DNA from: Kamptonema formosum PCC 6407
Lineage (GTDB): Bacteria > Cyanobacteriota > Cyanobacteriia > Cyanobacteriales > Microcoleaceae
Assembly (NCBI RefSeq): GCF_000332155.1
Contig: NZ_KB235904.1
Coordinates: 1,696,721-1,760,720, forward strand
Reading direction: 5' to 3'
Length of the DNA: 64,000 bases
Positions 36,723 to 45,165 of this stretch are shown piece after piece. A model generated the notes under the pieces. The model was not told the origin of the DNA. It was given only the letters and a program-made list of their open reading frames with translations, and did not search any database. Numbering within the stretch: position 1 is the stretch's first letter; the number at the start of each line of letters is the position of its first letter. Both the position numbers and the translations under genes were made by a program.

Positions 36723-37760
36723 CTAACAATTAACATATTCAGGAGGAATAACACTCAACTTTTCCGACCAATCCCGAAACTCTAAAGCTACTGCCGCTTC
36801 AATCGGAATACCGACTTCCCGGCGATTTGTTTCCGATTCATACTCAGGTTCACCAGGAAAAAGAATCGCCTCACCCTGAGCTTTTACCTCCTGAATCGCC
36901 TGAGTCACAACCTGCGAAAGTAACGCACCTCCAGCAAACCTTTGAGGGTCAATTGCTATCATCAAAGAACCCAAACAGCGGTTTCTATTTAAATCTTTAT
37001 ACATATTAGTAACATGAGGCCCAAAAGCCATCCCATTCAAAGGGCCGCACAGCATATCAATCATAAATCCCAAGGCATATCCCTTATGCTCAGCTATAGG
37101 TTTAAGCGCCACCATTTCCCTCAATTCATCAGTATCTTCTCCCTCTTCATTCACCGCTAATCCTAAAGGAATAGAGCTACCATCCCGACGGGCATTTACA
37201 ATTCGATTCCAAGGTACTATACTCGTAGCCATATCCACACATAACGGTCGATCTACAATCCTTGAAGGAATCGCAATTGAAATCGGATTAGTGCCAAAAA
37301 AAGCCCGCTTTCCTAAATGGGGAACCACCAAAGCATCCGTATGAGTAAAAGCAATCCCCATCATCCCTGCTAAACAAGCTTGGCGAGTATAAAGTCCAAT
37401 CGCACCGCAGTGGGAAGAATTACTAATCCCCACAATTCCTACCCCTGCATTTCTAGCCAGAGAAATCGCTTTTTCCATAGCAAAATGACACACAAATATC
37501 CCTAAACCATGATTGCCGTCTAATTGACCAGTCGCCGCCCCAGTCTCAGTAAATTGTAGTTGAGGACGAGGGTTAAGAGTGCCACCAGTGAGACGATTTA
37601 GATAATGGGGAACTCGCGCAACACCGTGAGAATCTATTCCCCAGAGACTTGTTTGTACTAGACCAGATGCTACAATTTCTGCCTCACTTTCAGGCATCCC
37701 CGTTGCCATTAAAACCTGCCTAACCCAAAGAGATAATTTATCTGAAGAGATTGCTAACAT
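36723..37760 (-). CDS. Ldh-family (malate/L-lactate/ureidoglycolate-type) NAD(P)-dependent dehydrogenase
   Basis: 345 residues of the Ldh_2 family, which differs in fold from the Rossmann-type lactate/malate dehydrogenases. Visible motifs: GIDSHGVARVPHYLNRL near the N-terminus, SNSSHCGAIGLYTRQA with the conserved His, FFGTNPISIAIPS, DMATSIVPWNRI, and KGYALGFMIDMLCGPLNGMAFG. The family reduces or oxidises 2-oxo/2-hydroxy acids; whether malate, lactate, ureidoglycolate or another acid is used cannot be decided. The last codons (YVNC) are encoded by the AACTAACAATTAACA repeat tract, a sign that a tandem repeat has intruded on the 3' end. Confidence 0.87.
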   Translation of the reverse strand: MLAISSDKLSLWVRQVLMATGMPESEAEIVASGLVQTSLWGIDSHGVARVPHYLNRLTGGTLNPRPQLQFTETGAATGQLDGNHGLGIFVCHFAMEKAISLARNAGVGIVGISNSSHCGAIGLYTRQACLAGMMGIAFTHTDALVVPHLGKRAFFGTNPISIAIPSRIVDRPLCVDMATSIVPWNRIVNARRDGSSIPLGLAVNEEGEDTDELREMVALKPIAEHKGYALGFMIDMLCGPLNGMAFGPHVTNMYKDLNRNRCLGSLMIAIDPQRFAGGALLSQVVTQAIQEVKAQGEAILFPGEPEYESETNRREVGIPIEAAVALEFRDWSEKLSVIPPEYVNC

Positions 37761-37829
37761 TTATTTGTGATTTTGCTCAAAATTATGATTTAATCTCACC
37801 GGATTGACAAATTCAGTTAAAACTGGAGA

Positions 37830-37962
37830 TATAGCAACCGCCACAACGGTTAAGACACTCACTCAAGGCCCAAACTATTGACTCTCTTCCCCTCTTTCCC
37901 TTCTTTCCCTAGTCCTGAGCATCGTAGCCCCTAGCCCCTAACCGCAGAAAGCGGTTGCTATA
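37830..37962. repeat. Inverted repeat TATAGCAACCGC...GCGGTTGCTATA
   Basis: Perfect 12-base inverted ends 133 bases apart, enclosing CCCTCTTTCCCTT and CCCCTAGCCCCTA runs. The same end sequence recurs in part near 39985 and 43615, which marks a dispersed repeat family. It lies upstream of the RTX-like gene. Confidence 0.65.
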
Positions 37963-38003
37963 TTCATCAACTGTGGTTTTTTTGAGGAGAAACGTATTCA
38001 ATT

Positions 38004-39593
38004 ATGGCAAATATATTCGGTACTGACGAAAACGACGAAATTGTAGGAAATCCAGCTAGCGACCGAATTCGCGGCTTAGATGGCGATGATACTATCTATG
38101 GAGTAGGCGGAGACGATACTTTAGAAGGAAGCCAAGGTCTAGACCAGCTTTTCGGCGGAGATGGAGCTGATTCAATTCTAGGCGAAGAAGGCAATGATAC
38201 TTTAGTCGGCAACAGCGGTCGCGATTTAATTTTCGGCGGAGTCGGTGATGACTGCATTCACGGCGGTCTTGGAAACGATACCATCCTCGGCCAAGATAAC
38301 AACGATACCTTGTTTGGAGACGCTGGAGATGATTTTGTCAACGGCAACCTGGGCTTTGATATCGTCACGGGCGGTACTGGCAACGACACCATCCGAGGTG
38401 GAGAAGATGACGATAGCGTGTTTGGGAATGCTGACGATGACTACTTGTATGGAGATACTGGTAATGATTCTCTCAGTGGCGATCGCGGTAGCGACCAACT
38501 TTTAGGTGGCGATGGTCAAGACTTCCTCACTGGAGGCGACGGTGAGGACACCCTGTTTGGCGAAGCTGACAACGATGTACTCAATGGAGATTTTGGCAAT
38601 GACCAAATCTACGCCGGTAAAGGTAACGATACAGCATCCGGCGGCGCTGCCTCGGACACCATTCTAGGAGGTGAAGGTGACGACTCCTTATTTGGAAATG
38701 ACGATAACGATTTTATCTTCGGTGGCAAGGCTAATGATGCTCTTGATGGCGGCTTTGGCGACGATTCCATCGCCGGAGGACTCGGCGATGATACTATCAT
38801 TGGCGGCTTTGGGAATGACAATTTATTGGGAGCAGAAAATAATGACATCCTAATTGGAGGCGAGGGCACGGATACCCTGACTGGCGGTAGTGGTAGCGAT
38901 TTATTTGTATTAGGCTCTGGTGCTGGTAGTTTGTCTATAATTACTGACTACGACGATGCCGCAGATTTTGTTGGGTTGCCCAGCAATTTATCCTTTAACG
39001 ATCTCCAAGTTCAGCAAGGCAATGGTTTAAATCGCAGAGATACTATTGTTTCCATCGGCGGCAAGATTTTAGCAATCTTTGTAGATAATCCTTCAGCGCT
39101 GATCACTGTAGATGATTTTATAGATGTTGACGAAACGTTGGTATCAGTACCGACTAGGACACCATCGCCAACGCCAACGCCAACGCCAACTCCAACTCCA
39201 ACTCCAACTCCAACTCCAACACCAACGCCAACACCCACACCAACTCCCACACCAACTCCCACACCAACTCCCACACCAACCCCAACACCCACACCAACTC
39301 CCACACCAACTCCCACACCAACAGCTACCCCTGCGCCCACACCAACACCAACAGCTACACCAACAGCTACACCAACTCCCACACCAACTCCCACGACCAC
39401 AACTTCGAGGCTTACTACCCCACCTGAAATTAATCCGCCAGCGACATTGCCGCTCTCAGGTATAAACGTCAGCCCCGCGTCTGAGCATAGCCTGTTGCCA
39501 GTGATTCCTGGTCAAGTACCAAGTATCCTGCCAGTGCAACCCAACCTGACACCATTGATATCCAACCCAACAGTACCGACTTTGTGGCCGTAG
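38004..39593 (+). CDS. RTX-like calcium-binding repeat protein with Thr-Pro tail
   Basis: 529 residues. Residues 1-300 are tandem nonapeptide repeats of the haemolysin-type GGxGxDxxx class ([38 protein letters not shown] and so on), about 25-30 units that would form a Ca2+-loaded beta-roll. A short globular segment ([18 protein letters not shown]) follows, then a run of about 40 TP dipeptides (about 386-465) and a Ser/Pro-rich end. There is no N-terminal signal peptide, as expected for type I secretion substrates. No secretion genes are adjacent. It is probably an extracellular or surface protein; an enzymatic domain is not evident. The TP run is encoded by ACNCCN repeats and is prone to length change. 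Confidence 0.88.
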   Translation: MANIFGTDENDEIVGNPASDRIRGLDGDDTIYGVGGDDTLEGSQGLDQLFGGDGADSILGEEGNDTLVGNSGRDLIFGGVGDDCIHGGLGNDTILGQDNNDTLFGDAGDDFVNGNLGFDIVTGGTGNDTIRGGEDDDSVFGNADDDYLYGDTGNDSLSGDRGSDQLLGGDGQDFLTGGDGEDTLFGEADNDVLNGDFGNDQIYAGKGNDTASGGAASDTILGGEGDDSLFGNDDNDFIFGGKANDALDGGFGDDSIAGGLGDDTIIGGFGNDNLLGAENNDILIGGEGTDTLTGGSGSDLFVLGSGAGSLSIITDYDDAADFVGLPSNLSFNDLQVQQGNGLNRRDTIVSIGGKILAIFVDNPSALITVDDFIDVDETLVSVPTRTPSPTPTPTPTPTPTPTPTPTPTPTPTPTPTPTPTPTPTPTPTPTPTPTPTPTPTATPAPTPTPTATPTATPTPTPTPTTTTSRLTTPPEINPPATLPLSGINVSPASEHSLLPVIPGQVPSILPVQPNLTPLISNPTVPTLWP

Positions 39594-39597
39594 AGTT

Positions 39598-39957
39598 TTA
39601 TAACTCCAGAGGAGTCTGAGTGTTATCCCACTCAGACTCATCCTGTTCCTCTTCTAGAAGCGAGAGGCGATCGCAGCCACTTAAAAACGATCGCAACTTC
39701 ATGCGGTGAATATAAGGCCAACCGCCTTCCGCTTCAATATTCCTTAGTAACTGATAAAGTGCTTGGCGGTTATCTGGCAAAGACGATTGAAACAGGTTCT
39801 CCCGAATTTCCCGGTGCAAACCCTCCAAAGTCCGCAGTAAAGCTAAAAGTAGCAGACTGTTCCCTTGACAACTCTCCGCTAAACCATAAACCTCTTCAGT
39901 AAGGGATTGCAACTCAGACTGCAACTTTCCCGACTCCAAATTTGTGTCCCTGTCCAT
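39598..39957 (-). CDS. Conserved hypothetical helical protein
   Basis: 119 residues, acidic and helix-rich (QSELQSLTEEVYGLAESCQGNSLLLLALLRTLEGLHREIRE, then GGWPYIHRMKLRSFLSGCD). No signal peptide or membrane helix. From memory, short proteins with this pattern recur in cyanobacteria, but no function is known to me. Its 3' end lies four bases from the end of the RTX-like gene (convergent), and its 5' side faces the IS607 element. Confidence 0.7.
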   Translation of the reverse strand: MDRDTNLESGKLQSELQSLTEEVYGLAESCQGNSLLLLALLRTLEGLHREIRENLFQSSLPDNRQALYQLLRNIEAEGGWPYIHRMKLRSFLSGCDRLSLLEEEQDESEWDNTQTPLEL

Positions 39958-40066
39958 ATCTTGTCTGGTATCCCCTTGGTGGTTGCTATATTAGCCGCTT
40001 TTGAAAATCTAGGTAAACCTAGCAAAACTCAGCGGTGTAAGTTTCTTAAGCAATCTTTCCTATCGC

Positions 40067-41524
40067 TTACGCTTCCTCAATATTGAGGTTGCCCAGGAAA
40101 TCCCAGTTAGAGTTAGAATAGTAACTATGTCTATTAGTTATTATTCCAGATTGCTTGATTTTTTTATTCAGTTGATTCCACAGGCTCCAAACGTGCTTAG
40201 TTGATTTCACCTCAACAAAGGCGGTTAAAGAGCCTGGTATTTTTTCCGATAACCTCATTCCCCTACGGGCAATCACTAACGCTGCCGATTCATCACTAGC
40301 CAATCCATACATTCTTAAATATTTGACTAAGCCAATCACGCTGGAATAAGCAGGATTGACTGTTGAAAGCTCAACACCCCTATTAGAAAGAATTGAATTT
40401 AACAACTTAAAAAACTCAGAATAAGCCCAACTTGAAAGCATCCGAGCGTATTTATTGCCACGCTCTCTAAGTTGCTCTTTTTTGGTTGCAAAGTCTAATT
40501 CCTCAGAGACTATTGGACATTGAAACTTGATAGCCAGTGCCGACAATTCTAGGCAAGCCTTAACAAGTTTATCCTGTTGTTTACCGTTTGGCAAACCAGT
40601 TTGCAATGGGATCTGACCGTGCGATTTCAAGTTGCCTTCAGCATCAATATGAACCCAACCAATTGAGCCGGGATTCAGATCTATCCCAATACATCCATAA
40701 TTTACGGAATGTGATACTTGCTTAATCTCTGATGGGGTAAAGCTAACAGCGACACACCATTTATCCTCTTTGTAGTAGAAGTGCCAAGTTTTAGCACCCG
40801 TAGCTGGTAATCGGTTGATGTTGCGAGGGAAGTTTCCAATCTTAGAATCTACATTTTTACCAAACTTAGATTCTAAACAAACTGGCACTCTAAACCTTAA
40901 GTTGTCACCATCCCATTGACACACCTGATTACCATAAGACTCATCTTTGGAGCCAACGACGAAGGCTTGATTCTTGGGGACGCGAACCTTGATAGGGATT
41001 GACTTTAGAGTGGTTAATATTTGTAGATACTTGGTCAGCTTGCGTTTTTTGTTGTGTATCTGAAAGCGTAGATTTTGCCAATTAGTTTGACGATGCTTTA
41101 AGGAGCTAGATAAGGGGAATCCACAGCCAGTCTTACTGTTCTGCCAGTTCTTTTTAGCGTAAAATTTCCGAGCTAATCTGAGTTTTTTCTCGGCTTTTTT
41201 CAGCCAACTCTCGCAAGATTGAGCTTTGCCTTCCAAGGTTTTTATATGTGAAATGCGGCACAATGCGGCACTATCAACAGCACCCTTAGCCGATGAGATT
41301 ACACCATTGGCATGACGTTTACTAATCCCGTAAGTTTTTTGTAGGTGTGTGTTCCATTGCGACTTATTAAATCCTTCTCCCAACAACATAAAGTTGACGG
41401 TTTCACATACTGCTTTGTGGAATATTGGTGCGTAAGCGCCCAAAAACATTTCTAGCTGAGTTTTGCCTATGGCATTCAACTCATCTATAGGTGTCGGGAT
41501 TGCTTTGCAGTATGTAAGTGTCAT
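40067..41524 (-). CDS. tnpB: TnpB (OrfB) RNA-guided nuclease-like protein lacking the zinc ribbon
   Basis: 485 residues. RuvC-I is GCIGIDLNPGSIGWVHID (catalytic Asp), RuvC-II is CPIVSEELDF (Glu), RuvC-III is YGLASDESAALVIARRG (Asp), so all three acidic residues appear present. The region between RuvC-II and III, where ordinary TnpB has CxxC...CxxC, instead reads STVNPAYSSVIGLVKYLRMYGLA without any Cys. The N-terminal part is helical and basic (KKAEKKLRLARKFYAKKNWQ). TnpB proteins use an RNA from the element's right end to cut DNA at the vacated site and keep the transposon. The zinc-less form recalls, from memory, a cyanobacterial TnpB lineage related to type V-U5/Cas12k. Starts 45 bases after tnpA; the guide RNA would come from its 3' end and the sequence below 40067. 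Confidence 0.87.
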   Translation of the reverse strand: MTLTYCKAIPTPIDELNAIGKTQLEMFLGAYAPIFHKAVCETVNFMLLGEGFNKSQWNTHLQKTYGISKRHANGVISSAKGAVDSAALCRISHIKTLEGKAQSCESWLKKAEKKLRLARKFYAKKNWQNSKTGCGFPLSSSLKHRQTNWQNLRFQIHNKKRKLTKYLQILTTLKSIPIKVRVPKNQAFVVGSKDESYGNQVCQWDGDNLRFRVPVCLESKFGKNVDSKIGNFPRNINRLPATGAKTWHFYYKEDKWCVAVSFTPSEIKQVSHSVNYGCIGIDLNPGSIGWVHIDAEGNLKSHGQIPLQTGLPNGKQQDKLVKACLELSALAIKFQCPIVSEELDFATKKEQLRERGNKYARMLSSWAYSEFFKLLNSILSNRGVELSTVNPAYSSVIGLVKYLRMYGLASDESAALVIARRGMRLSEKIPGSLTAFVEVKSTKHVWSLWNQLNKKIKQSGIITNRHSYYSNSNWDFLGNLNIEEA

Positions 41525-41569
41525 CTGATTATAGAGCCTGATTGAATCTTGCTTTATTTCTGCATAGTA

Positions 41570-42166
41570 TCACGGCTGCGTAGCTTCTGCAAGTTTTTCT
41601 AAAAGTTTTTTATTCTTGCTTGAGTGAGAGCCGTAGAGTCTAGCAGAAAAGACTGTGATAATTTCCAGAACATCCGATGCTAAATCCTCTTCAAAGGTTG
41701 CATCCTCTTTTTTGTTTAGTATGATTACTTCAATATCGTGGTACTCACATACAGCAAAAATAAGTTCAGATCCGAACCGAAGCAATCTATCTTTATGGGT
41801 GATTACAAGACGCGCTACATCACCATCTAAAATAGCTGCGAGTAGTTTATTTAAACCTTTTTTGCGATAATTCATGCCACTACCTAAGTCTCTAATGACC
41901 TCGTAATTCCAGCCATTAGATTGACAGTAGCTAGACAACACCGCGTCTTGCCTATCAAGGTCGTGTTTCTGATCTTGGGATGAAACACGGGCGTAAGCAA
42001 GGGTTTTACCAAGTTTTTGCTCTACAAAGTCAGCCAACCTGTACCGCCTGTGTCCGCCATTGGTTCTGACTGATTTAATTTTTCCCTCGTTCTCCCAACG
42101 CCTGATGGTGTCTACACTGACGGCTTTGAGTTCCGCTAGTTCGCCTATACTAATTAGTCTGTCCAT
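41570..42166 (-). CDS. tnpA: IS607-family serine recombinase TnpA
   Basis: 198 residues. An N-terminal MerR-like helix-turn-helix (MDRLISIGELAELKAVSVDTIRRWENEGKI) reads DNA ends, and a small serine resolvase domain follows: TLAYARVSSQDQKHDLDRQ with the nucleophile Ser in RVSS, GSGMNYRKKGLNKLLAAI, and VITHKDRLLRFGSELI with catalytic Arg residues. It makes a double-strand exchange via a 5'-phosphoserine link to excise and insert the element with little target preference. A palindrome just upstream of its ATG may be both its binding site and an autoregulatory operator. Confidence 0.93.
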   Translation of the reverse strand: MDRLISIGELAELKAVSVDTIRRWENEGKIKSVRTNGGHRRYRLADFVEQKLGKTLAYARVSSQDQKHDLDRQDAVLSSYCQSNGWNYEVIRDLGSGMNYRKKGLNKLLAAILDGDVARLVITHKDRLLRFGSELIFAVCEYHDIEVIILNKKEDATFEEDLASDVLEIITVFSARLYGSHSSKNKKLLEKLAEATQP

Positions 42167-42173
42167 TGCTTTG

Positions 42174-42210
42174 CCTAGAATTACCTGCTTGAAATATAGG
42201 TAATTCTAGG
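42174..42210. promoter_or_regulatory. Palindrome at the tnpA end of the IS607 element
   Basis: CCTAGAATTACCT (42174-42186) and AGGTAATTCTAGG (42198-42210) are perfect 13-base inverted repeats with an 11-base spacer, 8 bases upstream of the tnpA start. A likely site for the MerR-like domain of TnpA (inference). Confidence 0.55.
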
Positions 42211-42545
42211 TATTTTGTCAACTGCCATTAACCCACTTTTTTTTCTCAATGCTCGACTGTACCAGTTGATGCTACCATAATGAACTTAGCCTACCAAGTT
42301 GGCGAACAACCTGACTTCCACCATAAGTCAGTATGTGAGCACAAGCCATGTACAATTCTGTATTGGGCTATTAACCGAACCTTTTCAGAAATTTTAAGTT
42401 ATTGCTTAACTTCACCGCACTTACTCAAAATTTGAGTCGAGTGCAGCGGAGTATTTTGGATGGTTGTGTTGCCGTAGCCTGCCCTGCCTGCACAGCGTCT
42501 TGCCCAGAGTAGGGCTTTCTACATTTATTATTCCGATGTTGGATA
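42211..42545. other. Gene-free psbO upstream region with hairpins
   Basis: No supported gene. Two inverted repeats: AAGTTA ttgct TAACTT (about 42395-42411) and GCACTtACTCAAA/TTTGAGTcgAGTGC (42417-42444). The psbO promoter must lie here or in the following 40 bases; no convincing -35/-10 pair was found. The left part may still belong to the IS607 end. Confidence 0.4.
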
Positions 42546-42557
42546 TTGAGGTTGACA

Positions 42558-43397
42558 ATGAGGTATCGCGCTTTAATTGTTGCACTCCTAGCTCTGTGCT
42601 TGAGTGTACTGACAGCTTGCTCAGAAGGGCCGACGGTTGCTAGTAGTGAGGCACTAACCTACGACCAAATTAGAGGCACTGGCTTGGCAAATAACTGCCC
42701 TAGTTTGCCAGAAACCGCTCGTGGGTCAATTCCTTTGGCTTCAGATAGCACCTATTCGGTGGCTGGTTTGTGTTTGCAGCCAACGAGTTTTTTTGTTAAG
42801 GAAGAACCCGTTAATAAGCGACAAGAGGCTGAATATATTCCTGGTAAATTGCTGACCCGGTTTACATCTAGCATCGATCAGGTACAAGGAAGGCTAAAGG
42901 TTAGTTCTGACGGTACTCTGACTTTCAAGGAAGAGGACGGCTTAGATTTCCAAGCGATTACTGTTCAGCTTCCCGGCGGCGAACAAGTACCTTTCCTGTT
43001 TACCATTAAAGAGCTAGTTGCTAAGTCCGAACCAGGATCGGCTACTCTCAATACTTCTACTGATTTGGAAGGAACCTTTAACGTTCCCTCCTACCGCAGT
43101 GCTGGTTTCCTAGATCCTAAAGGTCGCGGCGTGTCTACCGGTTATGACAATGCTGTGGCTCTTCAAGGGAAAGGCGAACAAGGCGAACTCACTCGCGCTA
43201 ATGTCAAGTTGGCTGACACCCAAACTAAAGCAGGTAAAATTTCTCTGCAAGTTGCTAAGGTGAATGGTAGCACGGGTGAAATTGGCGGGATTTTTGAGAG
43301 CGAACAACCTTCTGATACTGACTTGGGAGCTAGACCATCCCTTGAAGTCAAAATTCGCGGTTTATTTTATGCTCGCATTGAACCCTCCGAGTCCTAA
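42558..43397 (+). CDS. psbO: Photosystem II manganese-stabilising protein PsbO
   Basis: 279 residues from ATG 42558 (MRYRALIVALLALCLSVLTAC); a TTG 12 bases earlier is not needed. A cleavable signal with a lipoprotein-like LTAC end sends it to the thylakoid lumen. The mature N-terminus TYDQIRGTGLANNCPSL and VAGLCLQPT give the conserved disulphide pair. GKLLTRFTSSIDQVQG, FTIKELVAKSEPGSATLN, GRGVSTGYDNAVALQ and the C-terminal GIFESEQPSDTDLG match PsbO throughout. It stabilises the Mn4CaO5 cluster of photosystem II. It is single-gene, with a strong terminator about 165 bases downstream. An IS607 element lies about 330 bases upstream. Confidence 0.97.
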   Translation: MRYRALIVALLALCLSVLTACSEGPTVASSEALTYDQIRGTGLANNCPSLPETARGSIPLASDSTYSVAGLCLQPTSFFVKEEPVNKRQEAEYIPGKLLTRFTSSIDQVQGRLKVSSDGTLTFKEEDGLDFQAITVQLPGGEQVPFLFTIKELVAKSEPGSATLNTSTDLEGTFNVPSYRSAGFLDPKGRGVSTGYDNAVALQGKGEQGELTRANVKLADTQTKAGKISLQVAKVNGSTGEIGGIFESEQPSDTDLGARPSLEVKIRGLFYARIEPSES

Positions 43398-43563
43398 TTT
43401 CGGGGGGTTGGCAGAGGTGGGCGATCGCTTGTCACTGTTGAAGAAATTAACTGCATTTCTGAGTCATGAGCGATCGCGCTACCCGCTCCAAACTAAGGCG
43501 AAAGATTTAGCCTCTAGTTTTCAGGGGTTAAGTTTTCTCTACTGACTCTGCTTGAGATACTTG

Positions 43564-43589
43564 GAGGGGCAATTAGCCCCTCTTTTTTT
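43564..43589 (+). terminator. Rho-independent terminator downstream of psbO
   Basis: GAGGGGC (43564-43570) / GCCCCTC (43576-43582) with a 5-base loop, then seven T. It is 165 bases after the psbO stop. Confidence 0.8.
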
Positions 43590-43708
43590 AGGAAGAAGGG
43601 GCTTAGCCCCTAACCTACGAAAGCGGTTGCTTACTTCTGGTGTTAAAAAGTTTGCTCAGTCTACTTAAATAGGGTCTTGCGATCGCATCGATAATCAAGT
43701 AAGATACG

Positions 43709-43799
43709 CACTTAAAGGAAATATAGGATAAGGGCAAAAACTACAGGAAAAAACCTGACAGAGCCAAAGCGCAAAGCATCCTATATTTCCTTTAAAGTG
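43709..43799 (+). repeat. Long hairpin in the sigF upstream region
   Basis: Arm CACTTAAAGGAAATATAGG (43709 onward, 21 bases) pairs with the arm ending at 43799 over its full length except for one bulged T. The 48-base loop contains a second small hairpin CAGG-AAAAAA-CCTG. It ends about 110 bases before the sigF start. It is either an RNA structure in the sigF leader or a small MITE; there is no T-run on the + strand to make it a terminator. Confidence 0.75.
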
Positions 43800-43907
43800 T
43801 CTTCGATCACTTCTGTTTGGTGCCGCGATCGCAGCAGTTTAAGCAAAATTTGCCATACTGAAGCTCAAGCACAATCAGTGGTCTACTCTACCAACCCAAA
43901 CCTCACC

Positions 43908-44675
43908 ATGTCTACCAGAGTTAACAATGACCTAAAAACTGAAAGCTTACAATTGTTACGGGAGTACCAACAAGCTCCTTCAAACGAAGTACGCAACGAA
44001 TTAGTCAAACTCAACATCGGACTGGTGAGGAAAGAAGTTCACCACTGGCTTCACCAATGCACTGAAAGCTACGACGATCTACTACAAGTAGGTTCTATTG
44101 GCTTAATTAGAGCTATTGAGCGGTTTGATATGTCAAAGGGCAATGCCTTTAGTTCTTTTGCTATTCCCTACATCCGAGGTGAAATTCAGCACTATTTGCG
44201 CGATAAAAGCCCTTCTGTCCGCGTACCTCGCCACTGGCTAACTCTAGAACGTCAATCATCCTCGATAGTCAAGGATTTGCAAGTGCGGCTGAATCGCCAC
44301 CCTACTGATATTGAAGTAGCAACAGCTCTGAATATCTCTGTGGGAGAATGGCAAGAAATTAAATTAGCCTGTCGCAATCGCTCCCCTCTGAGTTTGGATG
44401 CTCCCCTACAGGATGAAGAAGAAGGTGCTACTTGTCTGGGAGAATTAGTACCAGATAATCGCTATCGCAGTTTTCAGTTAGCTCAAGAGGATCGAATTCG
44501 TTTACAGCAAGCTCTGGCTAAGTTGGAAGAGCGGACTCGCGAAATCTTGGAGTTTGTTTTCCTCTACGATTTGACGCAAAAAGAGACAGCCGAACGTTTA
44601 GGTATTAGTGCAGTGACAGTTTCTCGGCGAGTCAAGAAAGGACTGGATTCGCTCAAGGAAATGATGACTAAATAA
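43908..44675 (+). CDS. sigF: RNA polymerase sigma factor, SigF type (group 3)
   Basis: 255 residues from ATG 43908 (MSTRVNNDLKTESLQ); an upstream in-frame ATG at 43797 lies in the hairpin region and is unlikely. Sigma-70 region 2 shows YDDLLQVGSIGLIRAIERFD and FSSFAIPYIRGEIQHYLRDK; region 3 VRVPRHWL; region 4 LEERTREILEFVFLYDLTQKETAERLGISAVTVSRRVKKGL. The sequence is that of cyanobacterial SigF, the sigma factor needed for type IV pilus gene expression and phototactic motility in unicellular species and for hormogonium genes in filamentous ones. It may be controlled by partner-switching proteins. The adjacent psbO is not obviously related. Confidence 0.9.
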   Translation: MSTRVNNDLKTESLQLLREYQQAPSNEVRNELVKLNIGLVRKEVHHWLHQCTESYDDLLQVGSIGLIRAIERFDMSKGNAFSSFAIPYIRGEIQHYLRDKSPSVRVPRHWLTLERQSSSIVKDLQVRLNRHPTDIEVATALNISVGEWQEIKLACRNRSPLSLDAPLQDEEEGATCLGELVPDNRYRSFQLAQEDRIRLQQALAKLEERTREILEFVFLYDLTQKETAERLGISAVTVSRRVKKGLDSLKEMMTK

Positions 44676-45165
44676 CTATTAGAAGATTGAAGAAAAATAG
44701 ATTTAAGATTTTTGGGAGCGATCGCAATCTTTCTATTAGACATCGACCGAACTTAAGTATTTTTTCAGACCAAGCAACCATTTAAGCTCGGATTATTTTT
44801 CAGAGATATCTATGTAGGGCTAAATCTTAATTTAGAACACAGTACCTCAACCGACCTATGAAGTTCGCCAAGCCTTAATTAGAGTTTATCGGGCTCATGC
44901 TCCATAGTAAAGACACCTTATGAACATCGACGGTGATGGCATTTAGTGTCTCTTACCTGTTTGTCGAATAAGCTTTCGAGCGCTCGCAATCTCGACATGA
45001 ATCATTACTTATCTTTTTAAAGAAATGTTAAAAATAAATAACTTTATTTAAAACCTTTATTTTTGCTTAAATTCTAAAGTAGTCTAATTATTATAAATAC
45101 ATATAAATTGCAAATTAACGCTTCATAAAAAATTTGTGTATTAATACTTAAAAGAGACTGCAAGA
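44676..45165. other. Gene-free region before the second giant kinase gene
   Basis: 490 bases, increasingly AT-rich from about 45005 (AAATGTTAAAAATAAATAAC). No gene, repeat or RNA could be supported. The kinase promoter probably lies in the AT-rich part; AAGAGAC before ATG 45166 is a weak ribosome site. Confidence 0.35.

Larger units (their letters stand above)
39995..42226 (-). mobile_element. IS607-family element (tnpA + tnpB), boundaries approximate
   Basis: It contains a serine recombinase gene (tnpA) followed by tnpB on the same strand, the IS607 layout. Both flanks carry TCTAGGTA (40008-40015 and 42203-42210) within palindromes: CTAGGTAAACCTAG at 40009-40022, and CCTAGAATTACCT...AGGTAATTCTAGG at 42174-42210. 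IS607 elements lack long terminal inverted repeats, so the exact ends cannot be fixed here. The element is inserted between a small hypothetical gene and psbO. Confidence 0.7.

Noticed and set aside
39011-39400. Minus-strand frame coding a (GV)n protein
   Set aside because: It is the antisense of the ACNCCN (Thr-Pro) repeat in the RTX-like gene, with no start context of its own.
43264-43545. 93-residue frame overlapping the psbO 3' end
   Set aside because: Most of it is an alternate frame of psbO; the extension has HIP1-rich sequence and no conserved pattern.
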